The notes under the pieces were generated by a model, which saw only the letters and a list, made by a program, of their open reading frames with translations, made no database searches and was not told the origin of the DNA. A program made the translations under genes and the position numbers. Of a stretch of DNA of 64,000 bases, positions 37,194 to 48,509 are shown one piece after another (the first letter of the stretch is position 1; each line of letters starts with the position of its first letter). Source of the stretch: Reticulitermes lucifugus (taxonomy: Eukaryota; Arthropoda; Insecta; Blattodea; Rhinotermitidae); NCBI GenBank assembly GCA_026260175.1, contig JAKCWW010000329.1:28529-92528 (forward strand), given 5' to 3'.

Positions 37194-37655
37194 ATTTCCT
37201 TAATATTTGTTTACTTCTTTTACCTTCTTCTCATTTAGCATTAGATCTGTTCCTTTTTCACTTCGTATTGTCTCGTGAAGTTACGCCCACTAATCACCTA
37301 CGGGACCTCATATATGCAACTTTCATTCTTCTTTTACCCCCTTTTCCCTTCTTCTCACGTTACACTAACAAAACCTAAACTTAGCTTAGTGCCAAGCTCT
37401 TATATTGTACAGTCGCAACAGAACTTCTACTCTATTTAATTTTAAAACATTATTCCATTTAGTCAATTACACAGAATCGTAACAGAGTCGGGGCCATCCA
37501 GGCCGAGCCGGTGCTTCTTCGAGTGCCGTGGCATTCTTTTAAAAGACAATAATTTCTTATAGGCAGCTTGTGTTAATTTCAGACTGCTTTGTTTGAGGCG
37601 GGAGCGACATTCTTTTAAAGTATTTAAATTTCTGAACTGTTTATTGTTGCATTCC

Positions 37656-38252
37656 TAGGGTTCTATTAATACTTCTAAGGGAAACCGGGACATTTTCAGA
37701 AATTAATGCTAAAAACCTAGCACATTTGGGGGAAAAAAGGGACAAATTTTAAAAATTGGATTTTTCACAGAAAAACTGCCTTTCATACATACGCAAGTGC
37801 TTTAAGACCACTGTAAAAGACCTTTTGCAAGTGTGATCAACACTAAATGGAACCAAAAGTAAAACTGTGCAATTGCAAAGCAATATTAAATGGCATTAGA
37901 AAGGAAGACTGTTAGCACACAGAATCAGTGGCACTTTTCTGTGGAAGATTCACAAAATCTGCTGTTTATCGTCACTTACGGGCTACAGTTTCACAACATT
38001 GCCAACATTACCAAGAAAAAGCCTAATCGATTTCCACCAGCAGACGTACGAAACCAAAGATAACAAATATTGAACTCGCTAACCATCGATGTAGAATATG
38101 GATAAATTACATTATTGCAGCGATGTGAATGAAAAGTCTACCAAATCAAAATGCGAGACATTTGGTCATCTCGAAAAAAAGTTCTCGGGACACCGAGACA
38201 TTTCTCTTTAAAACGGGACACCCTGGGAAAAACGGGACGAATGGGAACCCTA
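37656..38252. mobile_element. hAT-type non-autonomous element with perfect 8-bp target duplication
   Basis: 597 bp. It starts TAGGGTTC and ends GGGAACCCTA. The 8-bp flanks TGCATTCC at 37648-37655 and 38253-38260 are identical. Sub-terminal GGGACA/CGGGAC motifs recur inside. No long ORF. Confidence 0.85.
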
Positions 38253-38402
38253 TGCATTCCGCATTTAAGAGCTTACGCCTGACGCTACCATCAAATAACA
38301 ACTGCCTCACACCACGATTCTTGTTCATTTATTTCAACCTGTAACACATTTCTAGACGTCTCGGCACTTTTACTCTGAGAACTTAAATAACTACCATTAT
38401 GC

Positions 38403-38733
38403 ACCTCTATGGCTCGACAGCCCCTTGGGGGCCTAGGCCGCCTCATTTCGAGGCTTCACGATCACACTCNNNNNNNNNNNNNNNNNNNNNNNNNNNNNNN
38501 NNNNNNNNNNNNNNNNNNNNNNNNNNNNNNNNNNNNNNNNNNNNNNNNNNNNNNNNNNNNNNNNNNNNNNNNNNNNNNNNNNNNNNNNNNNNNNNNNNNN
38601 NNNNNNNNNNNNNNNNNNNNNCCTTACAACAAACAACACAAACATCCATGCCCCCGGTGGGATTCGAACCCACGATCCTAGTAATGAGCGGCCGAAGACC
38701 CACGCCTTAGACCGCACGGCCACTGGGATCGGC
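38403..38733 (-). repeat. tRNA-derived SINE, family 2, containing an assembly gap
   Basis: Minus-strand head GCCGATCCCAGTGGCCGTGC and box B GGGTTCGAATCCC. The far end GGCTCGACAGCCC matches the 3' end of the 35428 copy. The middle is Ns. Confidence 0.85.
38470..38621. other. Assembly gap (152 N)
   Basis: A run of Ns inside the family-2 SINE. Open frames drawn across it are artefacts. Confidence 1.
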
Positions 38734-39140
38734 TATGTACCTCTATACTGAACTTGTATTCCATATCTTCAGTTAAATGATATGAAGAACAGAACGGCTA
38801 CCTGTGTTGAGCAGAAACCCAATGGAAACCAAAAAAATGTTGAGATCCCATATCTTTAAGTTTTCTTCACAAACACTTTTTACACACATGCGTGCATCTG
38901 AACATGGCGCCAGAAACATGTCCGTTCAATGGATTATTCCCACCAACTTTCACGTCGCCTCTCTCGCGAGGCGGGGCACCACTTATGCAACGTGCTGAAA
39001 CAGGAAGTACGGCGCTAAGTGTTGTACTACTCTTCACATTCGCTCCTCTTCTGGAGTGAAGAGAACATCCTGGTGGGGAACAGGGGACAATTGGGTCGCT
39101 ATTCGTTCGGAACTGAGGCAGTTGCATCCGAGCTGTTCAG

Positions 39141-42100
39141 ATGAAAATGGCTGTGGTTATTAGGATCATCTATTTGACAGTGTTAATTGTTTGTTGTCAA
39201 CGTGTTTTGGGACAGAGTCTTAGTCTTGGGAAATGTCCGTCGTATCCTGCCATCAAGAAGTTGGATTTGAAAAAGGTTTGTACCAGCAAATTAGTTTATT
39301 TTATTTTTCTCATATATAAAATACGACCGTTCCGTGGTTTCCATTCAAGCCTGACTGTGTTCTTTTTTCATTTACGTTGGTATTTTAATATTCCTCAATC
39401 AAATCGGCTTACACGGACGATTATCCCTGAATGTGTGGAAGTAATGAAGATCAAATGATGGTCTTCTGGGTTGTTACACTGTGTAGGATAATAAGTTTGT
39501 TCCGACGTTTCGGAGGAACGTGCTGACTCAATCTTCAGGGTAACTCAATTTGGATAAGGTTGATGTTTCAGCACGTACGTGAACAAATCACGGTGTAACA
39601 ATTCCTCCTGTTATCATGATGTACAAATGATGTGTTCTTTCACGTTTTAACAATATAATATTTTACAAAAGTAGCAATAAGACGATGGTCGCAATAGTAC
39701 TCGTTATACCGCCAAGTGCAATTTTCGTTGGCCTTTTGCGAACTTCTCCCTCCTCCCGCCGATCAATATTCTTCGCCTATCCACAAATTCGCAGATTCTT
39801 TTCATATTTCTTTCAACGTAAAATTTCATCACACTCTGTGAGATTTCAGGCTTCCGCCGCGGTGTGGTCGAGGCCCTCGCTCTTCTGTGATGTTACGCAG
39901 TGTAGGTTGGTAGTTTGTTACCGACGTTTCGGGACACCCTACAGTCCCATGTTCAAGGGTCAAGCAGTACAAGAAGAACGAACTGCTTGACTGTTGAAAA
40001 TGGGTCCGATAGGCTGTCCCGAAACGTCGGTAATCAACTATCAACGTACGCTGCGTAGCATACCAGAAGAGCGAAGGTCCCTTTATCAGATTCCTTCAAA
40101 AGACTCAGGAGATTGATAGAAGTGACAGACATAAAATTGCCATTAGCCTATAAAGGATTTCTTGCTCTCCATACGGCTGTTATAAATTATTTCGAGCCCA
40201 ATATACCCGATGGCACATAACGTCACGGCTTGGCGTTGAAATGCTAATTCAATCACAACGGCAGCAATAACTTGAGGTCTTAATTACAAAAATTATACAG
40301 AGATATTAGCACCAATGACATGATGAGTTATGAAATGCAGACTTTTTTTGTTTAGTGAAGTAACCAGCACATGGACAGCACGAAAGTAATGAAAATGAAA
40401 TTTCTGTTTAATTCCTTAGAAACCCCACTATTTTTACGTGTCGGCCTACTTAAAGAAAAGCGGAAATGGAAAAATTACGTTCCTGGCTTTATATTAAGAT
40501 AGTGAATGATTACAAAAATAAGGCTACATGGGGTTTTATGCAAGATATAGAATTGTTTAATAGTAGACACGTATGTAATAAGACTGAAAGGGGTGTACGC
40601 TGTGCGTATTACACATTACCAAAGGCTTTGTTGATGTCTATTAAGATTACTTAAAAACTGAGAATAATTATATTTAAGGCTGTCATGTCGAATATGATCA
40701 AAATATGTAAAACGATTTATGGGCTGATATATCATTTCGTATAGCCATATACAGCATACAGTCTAGAGATTACTGGTTTATAGGATACGTACGTCCCTGT
40801 AGCAAAATACGCATTTTGCGTGCATTCTAAAATTAAAACAAAGCTTGAAGAAATAATTGCACGCATGTAACGTAAGGACACCAATAGCTGTTGTGTATAC
40901 AATATTTATATTTTAATAATTTAACATTTAAACAACACCGGAATGCTTGTAAAGATTAGCAATTCCTAAGAATACATAGATGCATAATGTGGGCCGGGAT
41001 AGCGTAGTCGGTATAGCGACTCGCTACGGGCTGGACGGTCCGGGGATCGAATCTCGGTGGGGGCGAGATTTTCCGCACTCATCCAGACCGGCCCTGGGGC
41101 CCACCCAGCCTCCTATACAATGGCTACCGGGTCTCTTTCCCGTAAAGCGGGGTAAAGCGGCCGGGGCGTGGACCCACCCTCATCTAGTGCCGGGGTTAAA
41201 GAAAGAGTAGAGCTATACCTACTCCCCATCTGGGCCTTCATGGCCCGTTCTTGGGAGAACTTTACCTTTTTACCTTTACATACATGCATAATACTTTAGA
41301 GGGACAAACATATAAATAAGTACCCGACAGGGCCGGCCTTAGGCCGATTGGACCGATTTGACGCGATCGAGCCCCACGCTCACAGGCGACCCCCCCCTCT
41401 CATTGGGGATTTGCGCATTAGTAAATTTTAAAAAATGATGAAAATGGATCATTTTCATATTTCATCCTAACTTACGTTAATATGCCAAAACGTTAGCCTT
41501 TTTTTGGGGGGGGGACTCTGCACAATAACTTTTAGGGGCCCGCCACAAGGATCGCTATTGGGCCCCGTGTTTGCTAAGACCGGTACTGCTGTAGACTGCA
41601 TAGCCTACTGTACATGACTATATGAACCATTTTCTGCATGCGCAGGCCTACAGTTCTCTGATGATGGTTACGCAAATAACCCAAATATATAAGAATACAA
41701 CAAGTATTGTTGTAATTTACAAAACTGCACTTTGACGATATGTACCTGAATATTGATGGATAACTACACGGCTGAGATAAATGAATTCAAAATTGAGGAA
41801 ATGTCCGTTCTTGTGACATTTAAACTTAGTCACATCAGCGGACACTGTTTGCGAAGTTTTTGTGGTACAGGTGGGGAAGATAAATTTACCATGTTTGTAC
41901 TATCAGATGTAGGCTACTGTAGAAGCAGTTTAGTGTTACTTAATCTTGTAATACCCAAGAGCATGTTGAAATATATTCCGGTTGGAAATCTAAACTCAAA
42001 ACGTTTCAGTTTGTCGCCTAGTTTGCGTCCTACTCTGCATTCTTGCCGCTACGTTGGCCATCATCGCAAATTTCGCTATCTGTACATGCTACAGAGTCGG

Positions 42101-45100
42101 TTAATGCCACGGCTGCAGGAAGATATCCCAAATCCAATTCACCAACAAGACAGCCCCCCCCCCCACACACACTTCCATTACGAAGTGAGGTAGTATGGAT
42201 GAAATTCTTCCTTATCAACGGATTGGACGCGGAGGTCTCATAGAAAGGTCCCCCGAGATCACCACACTTCACATCCATGGATTTCTTTTGTGTGGGGTTG
42301 TGAAGTACCAATGTTCATGTCCCACCGATACCGACAACATACTTTCAGATGGTTTCTCTTTCTTAACTGTAGTTACCTACATCGAGCTCCGAGTAATAAA
42401 AGATTAAAGGATCAGTTACGGGCATTGTGTGTACAGATCAATTACAGTTAGTAGCCTGGCTGATATGCCGTAACTCTTATCAGCTTACAGGGCACTGTGT
42501 TCACTTGCATCATTTTACCGAGTATCGAACATGTAGGCAACATACGGTCATGCTATATTAGAAATGGTGGAATATATGTAACTCTGAACAACGTGCCATC
42601 TTTGCACAAAGTTCATGAAATGAATGCATAATTATGAAGTTGCCTGTACTGTGTGTATGTGGGTGGTCTACATCAAAATTGCTAGACGAATTTAATTTAA
42701 TTTTTTTTGTTCTAATAAGCCTGCGTCTATTTTACCAAGAGCTGAAATGTAATTTGCATTTCTCCAAAATGGCTTATAGTAAAAGAAACTGGTACGTGAC
42801 ATAGAGCTGAATAAAATATCTAAATTTATTTATAATATTTTTGTTGCAATGGTTAACTTATTCAGAGATGTAATCCTAGGGCATTTGGAAAATATGTTTA
42901 CTTCACAGGAGTACACCTCTCCTTATAGCAAGTAGTAAGTAACTTTTTGTACCAGCTCACACAGTCATCTACAGAGGATTCAGTTAAAGTTCATTTACCC
43001 TTCTTTCTCCACAATTCTAACTGCAACAGGAAATATAAGAATCTCATCAATTGTATGCATATTTTAGCTGTTCTGATTAATTTTAATACAATCTCTGAAA
43101 CATATATTTTTTGCAGGCTGGTGTAAGTATACTTGAAGGTCGCATCTGACCCATGGTATAAATTTTAATCTCTGCACTATTGCCCATCATTGACCTCTGA
43201 CTTGCCTGAACGCTTGTTCCTTTTGTAGAAGACATTCTGATAAAAATCATAACTATCAAGAAAAGTTACTATGACCAAAGGAATTATATGTGCATCCGAT
43301 GCATTATTACTGTTGGCCCAGAATGCACTGGAATGACTGTGGAAACACTAAAGAACATCATTTTGGATAGTTGGTGGTTTGGCCAAGATCTGATTCATGA
43401 ACTTATTCCACCAACAAGTTTTTTTTATTAAAACAGAACACTGCTGGGTAGTCTTGGTGAGAGCAAATGCCCGTGAGTTATGCTGCGCAAGAGGAGGCAA
43501 AAATTAACGGAAGCAATAAACATATTGCTGATGCATTTGATGGGTCTGGGCAGAAAAGTGGCCACACTTCATTCCTTGGGGTTGTTACTACTGGGAATGT
43601 GACAGATGTACACTGATAAAACACTGCCGTGGCTGTCACACCCTCGTATGAAAGCAACAGTGTCTTTAAACACTGAAGGGATCCATGTAGGGATGCAATT
43701 AGCAGGCATATTGAAATTATGTCATTGGTCAGTGCAAAACTATGGTGTCTGGTACACCGGGTATCTTTGTGATAATGACCATTTCCTTAAGGTTAGAAAA
43801 GCCAAACTATAAGTGACAGTGTACTCATTGAAAGCTTGAATGTGTAGGCCCCATTCAGAAAAGACTGGGCACTCCCTTGAGTAAACTGTGAAAAGTTACA
43901 CATTGGAACAAATTGTCTGACACTAAACCTATTTTTAGATAAGACCTTTTTCAGCAGTACTATGGATTGACTGCAAGTAGGGATCTAGGGCAGTGCTTTT
44001 GAACTGGTGGTATGCACTAGTGATGGTATGCAGATTTGTCTGATGGTACACCAAGTTATTTGGAAATTATAATTTTTTTTCATAATTCAGTTTTAAAGAC
44101 GTTAATCACAAATAAATTGTTTTAAAAGTATTTAAATAAAAAAAAATTCATGAAATACTTACAAAAGTTAAACCAGAAAAGCACAAACTGCATTTTGTTA
44201 ATATTTTCAGTACCTGGTGGTACATGTAAATGTTTGATTTGTAATAGTGGTATGCAAGGAAAAGAAGGTTGAAAAGCACTGATCTAGGAAACCTGAACGA
44301 GATGAGGAAAGCTGGGCCATATGTTTCTAAAAAGTATCAACAGACAGCAATCCACACCATAAGATCTGTCCAAAATGTAACAATTCAGGATGTGGGTATC
44401 AGAGATCCGACAAGTGGAAAACATTACTCACACGAATATTCCCTCGTGTATGCCACAATGAAAGCAACTAAGTCTATATAGACTTAAAAAATGTTAAATC
44501 ATTAGAAAAATATGCAAAAGGAAAGTCCAAAAATCCAGTTGACTCACACATTTATTGCACTTGGGATCACATATCTAAAACTGTATTTGTGGGACTGCAG
44601 ACTTTCACAATTGGTGTCCAGGTTGCAGTGGTTTAAGTAAAGGTATTGCAGCCAGATTCAGTGTTTTGGAGGTAGCTTACAGGGCATGAACCCTGGTGAC
44701 AACATGACACAAGCACTTGCTGCCATTGACCAATTTGGGTTACTGAGGCTGAAAAGAGAAATTTAGACAGCATGAAAGATGAATGGACAAAGAGGAGGAA
44801 CATAAAAAGACAGCAAGACGATGAAGAGCTCCACAGCAAAGATGAATATGGACCTTAAATGTAATAAAAATTCCACACATTAACTAGAAACGCACATTTC
44901 TACTTCCATCTCAGTTTTCTGAAAATTGATATACTTTATCTTTGAAATTTTATGAACTCTGGTACCACTGAACACAGGGAGCTGAAATCTGCAGTGTTCA
45001 CGTGTACAATTATGTATAAAGTAGACTAGAATCACAGATATATTCTGAAAATGAGGGGGGAAAAATATATGAAACAAGTACAGTTTTCCTTTGTTAAATG

Positions 45101-47914
45101 TCATAACAGCCACTCTTAGGCACAGCAAAATTTTTTCATACTTGGGGAAATACTGCTTCCAATATCTGAATGCAAATCCTACATGTCTTTCCTCACTTTT
45201 ATAACCATTCACATACAAGAACCCTTCAAGTTTCAGCTACATTCTGATACTGACAAGGAAAGCAACCATATTTTGGGCAAAGACAGGGTTATTCTGCTAA
45301 TACTTATAAGCAGAGGTACAGAAATTTTCAAAAAATGTAGAGACACCTCAAAATTCTAGGTGCCAGAAGGGTAAGCAAGTACCATACTGCAGACCCACAA
45401 ACATGCAAATTTCTGTCCAGGATTTGTGCAGCCCCACCTATATATATATGTATTAAATTTCATATTCCTGACTGAGCAGTCAACACCACATACAGTAGAA
45501 TTCCTTCAAACTGTTACCTGCAGAACCAGACAGGTGCCAGATTAAAAGAATTTTACTGTACTTGGCACTGGCTTATAGATGAAATAAAATTCGGACTTTA
45601 GTTTGGTAGTGTCATACTGCACAATATTATGATATTAACAGACACTTTTACCCATGTTTCTAGTTTGAAGGAAATTGGTACGAAGTGGAAAGGTCATTCT
45701 ACTTAATGGAAATGTTTGCCAGCTGCACAGCATTGTCCTTCACAGCAAAACCATCTGGGAGTCTCAAGGTTACAGTAAAGAACATAAACCGTGTGTAAGT
45801 ATATTCAGTTCGTAACAGCGAAACCATTGTTATAATATATAAAAGACTAGGTAGGACTTTCTCTTCTGCCTGCATGTATGCAAATGTTTACAGATATGAG
45901 CAGAAGATGACAGCAGTGGTATGCAAGTGTCACAATTGTAGTGCAAGATCTATGTCAGGGGCCCCTGATAACCCCTAGATTCCTTCCCTGGAGATAGCAA
46001 CTGTAACAATTCTAAAAATGTCAGCAAATGTTCAGTCTCTACTTGGCCTAATCTTGAAAGGTGATTCAATGCACTGATGCCAACCATGAAAGCCTAAGTA
46101 TCAGAATTAGTTAATAATAATGCTCTGTGGCTGATGCATTTCTCATCCACTGCAGAACTGGTAATCCCAGTGTGAGCCTTGGTACAGCTGTTCCCACCAA
46201 GAATGGTTCAGGAGAGTTGAATTACCGAGTGGACACAAAGTTGCCATCAGCTTTGGCTCGCATGATGCCAGGATCAGGAGTCTATCGTGTCCTTGATACT
46301 GATTATGACAACTATGCTATTCTCTGGTCATGCTCCAGTCTCTCATTCATGTATGCAGGTAAAGTCTTTTCACGTGTTATTTTGTAAAATAAAAGTAGAT
46401 CTTCCCACTCTTCACCTGGAATACAGGTTAATTTCCTTGTCTGTGTCACAAAAAATATGGCTGCTTCATGACTTCAGAAGCTTGTGTCCTGACACCATTC
46501 CCAGCTGAAATGCCGTATGTAACCATAATATGAACTCCAGGGTCTTTTATATATTTTGTAATATCTGAAGTCTAATGAAGCAATTCATCTTGTGTCCAGT
46601 TGGCATTCATACACCATTTCTTTCATTACACGTCCAAAAGACAAATGAGACAATGTGTATCCAAGCTTAAGGTTTATTGTATAATGTACTGTGGAAAGAA
46701 CTTGTACATGCAAACAGCTTAGTTATGTGCAAATTATTCTTGAACTTCAAATACCCACAGCTCCATAACTGTCAAGTATGTGACCCATGTTCATAATGTT
46801 TCTGGCTGTGAATGGCTTGATGTATAAGATATTTTAAGTACTCATATAAAGTCACAAATTGCCCGGAATAGCTGATATAACTTTAAATGAATAAACTCAG
46901 ATTAATAAATTAAAGTTTAACCATGTAATTGACAAAAAGTATTGGGAATGGAGATTTGAATCACATCCAAAAACTCTGCCCCAATAGCTACACACCACTT
47001 TAACACCTGTGACTAGATAGGTTCCTTGTCGGCAACAGAAAAGTTACAGTTTAACATATGTTAGACAATGAGACATAGGTGTAAATAAAATAAAGTCACT
47101 CAAGAAAAGTTTATGATTGACAATTAAAGTCATCTGGTAGGTTATCCCATGTCAAATCATAGTTACTGATGCTTTGAAGCATCATGGTGCCTTCATCTTC
47201 AGGGTCAAGATGTCCAAGAAGAGTCCAAGACAGAACACTCCTGTTGAACTACCTGACCCTGAAGAAGAAGGCACTGTAATCCTTCAAAATGTAACTATTT
47301 ACCAGCTAACATAACATAACATCTCAGAAAGACTTGAATCTTCAGTATCAGTCTTGTGAGAACCTCAAATATCACAAAGTTATGATTGGTTTATATATAT
47401 AAAGAGCTGAAGCAAGTAGCAGTTACGTTTATGTTATATGTACCGTACATTTTTCTTGATTACATAAAATCATGATCCGACAAATGTACACTCTTTATTA
47501 TCTGCTATATATTAAAATATTTTAATGAGTACCATATGTGTATAGCTGGTGTAATAAACAATTGAGTCCCTAAAGATGAACTGTAACATAGTTCGAAACA
47601 CGTTGGACTATTTTTAATATAAACTGTATTAAATATTTCATATTATCATAAAGAGTGTACATTTGTCGGATTACGATTTTATGTAGCAGTTACCTGTTAA
47701 GTAGAGCTTACAGTGCCCCCCGCCTTCAGCTACTGTCCTTTTGTTGAATTAAGCAACTCTGTTATCTTCCTACACAGATCTGATCTGGGTACTTGGAAGA
47801 GATCGTGAGCTACCAGTGTCGGTCAGAGCCACAGTGTACAACAGACTGTCTGAGCTGAAATTGGATAGCGACCGACTTGTCCTCACACGACAAAAGAACT
47901 GTCCTGCATTTTAA
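39141..47914 (+). CDS. ApoD: Apolipoprotein D / Lazarillo-like lipocalin, complete, 4 exons
   Basis: Secreted carrier of small hydrophobic molecules, of the insect Lazarillo/ApoD type. Exons: 39141-39275, 45664-45794, 46156-46358, 47778-47914 (TAA 47912-47914). Phases 0, 2, 1 match, giving 201 residues (ApoD 189). A signal peptide of about 25 residues ends near RVLG/QSL. The lipocalin GxW motif is FEGNWYEV (G48-x-W50). Cysteines sit in GKCPSYP, ASCTAL, LWSCSS and KNCPAF, giving the usual two disulfides. The second conserved lipocalin region DNYAILWSC and the C-terminal Arg region (VLTRQKNC) are present. An alternative start at the second ATG (39147) is possible. Intron 1 is 6.4 kb and full of repeats. 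Ligand and tissue cannot be inferred from sequence. Confidence 0.94.
39450..39605. repeat. Foldback repeat (family F)
   Basis: TGGTCTTCTGGGTTGTTACA, then TTGTTCCGACGTTTCGGAGG, then CAATCTTCAGGGTAACTC. The reverse strand contains CTGAAGA...CTCCGAAAC. It lies in lipocalin intron 1. Confidence 0.8.
39845..40085. repeat. Foldback repeat (family F), well-preserved copy with both arms
   Basis: Left arm TTGTTACCGACGTTTCGGGA and right arm TCCCGAAACGTCGGTAATCA are near-perfect complements. The outer ends are GCTCTTCTGTGATGTTACGC and GCGTAGCATACCAGAAGAGC. It lies in lipocalin intron 1. Confidence 0.88.
40991..41276 (+). repeat. tRNA-derived SINE, family 1, full length reference copy
   Basis: Box A TAGCGTAGTCGG and box B GGGATCGAATCTC lie in the head. 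The body has GGGGCCCACCCAGCCTCC and GCGGGGTAAAGCGGCCGGGG. It ends GGGCCTTCATGGCCCG and a TTTACC-type tail. It is the best copy in the window and lies in lipocalin intron 1. Confidence 0.9.
41328..41588. mobile_element. Probable hAT-type MITE (CAGGGCCGGCCTTAG ends)
   Basis: The left end is CAGGGCCGGCCTTAG. The right end, reverse-complemented, is CAGTACCGGTCTTAG. G-rich interior. No convincing 8-bp target duplication. Confidence 0.5.
43140..44860 (+). pseudogene. Mutator-like (MULE) transposase relic, split by a MITE
   Basis: In lipocalin intron 1. Several frames carry coding-like pieces. One reads EEAKINGSNKHIADAFDGSG then QKSGHTSFLGVVTTGNVTD, which recalls the ITVAFDGSWQKRGHTSLNGVVT block of Mutator-like transposases. 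Others are TVSLNTEGIHVGMQLAGI and MRKAGPYVSKKYQQT. The last part is a charged tail (MNGQRGGT-like, RRQQDDEELHSKDEYGP). Stops and frameshifts are many. The hAT MITE at 43991-44281 interrupts it. Family assignment is tentative. Confidence 0.4.
43991..44281. mobile_element. hAT-type MITE (CAGTGCTTTT ends) with 8-bp target duplication
   Basis: 291 bp. The left end is CAGTGCTTTTGAAC. The right end, reverse-complemented, is CAGTGCTTTTCAAC. The flanks ATCTAGGG (43983-43990) and ATCTAGGA (44282-44289) match at 7 of 8 bases. Confidence 0.88.
47130..47395. repeat. Foldback repeat (family F)
   Basis: GCCTTCATCTTCAGGGTCAA faces GACCCTGAAGAAGAAGGC. The outer arm TCAGAAAGACTTGAATCTTC, then CTTGTGAGAACCTC, is family-typical. 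It lies in lipocalin intron 3. Confidence 0.82.
47458..47692. mobile_element. Foldback element with about 45-bp inverted ends
   Basis: Left ACATAAAATCATGATCCGAC and its complement at the right (GTCGGATTACGATTTTATGT) are followed inward by AAATGTACACTCTTTAT on both sides. The interior carries GTTCGAAACACGTTGG. It lies in lipocalin intron 3. Confidence 0.85.
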
Positions 47915-48076
47915 GATGCATTCATTGTCATGTTAAGCACATGTACCTGATGTGATCCCCAAACTTATGCAAGTTTTGAGATGACATGATTCCATATGAA
48001 CTTTTTAATTACATTTTAGTTGACTTCCTGAAACTGGCTAAAAAAATGAGGCTTGTAAATGGTTTCAATGAACTGA

Positions 48077-48082
48077 AATAAA
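48077..48082 (+). promoter_or_regulatory. Candidate lipocalin poly(A) signal
   Basis: An AATAAA hexamer lies 163 bp after the lipocalin stop codon. Confidence 0.45.
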
Positions 48083-48509
48083 ACTAATCAAATTATGTAA
48101 ACTACAATAAAAATTAAAGGCAAAGGAACCAACTAAATAACAAAAAATTCACATTACATGATCACAACACTCGAGTATGCAACTATGATGTAAGTTGGGG
48201 GATAGCTGTTAATTGCATGTGCATGCACACTGATGAACTGTATGTTGTGCTCTTCACTTTCTTGCATAATCAGAGGCAAATAATGCAAGAAAGTTATTTT
48301 AATCACTGTCTAAATTCCTGACATGATTACTCTTGTGCAGCATAACAAAGGGGATGCAATGTTTGGCTAGTGATATAGGTATGTGTATTTTAACAATTAT
48401 TTTTATTATTTTTTAATTTGATCTTGTCTTGTTAGTGTATTATACATTCCCTATTTGCATCGTTAAATAACAGAAATGAATTTAATTACAGCATTTAATG
48501 TCTTGTGTA

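Noticed and set aside
38399-38723. Open reading frames spanning the 38470-38621 gap on both strands
   Set aside because: They cross Ns and lie in a SINE; the apparent frames are artefacts.
41753-42193. 146-codon ORF on the plus strand in lipocalin intron 1
   Set aside because: No domain or splice support. Its last third reads through a poly-C/CA tract, and the opposite strand is equally open.
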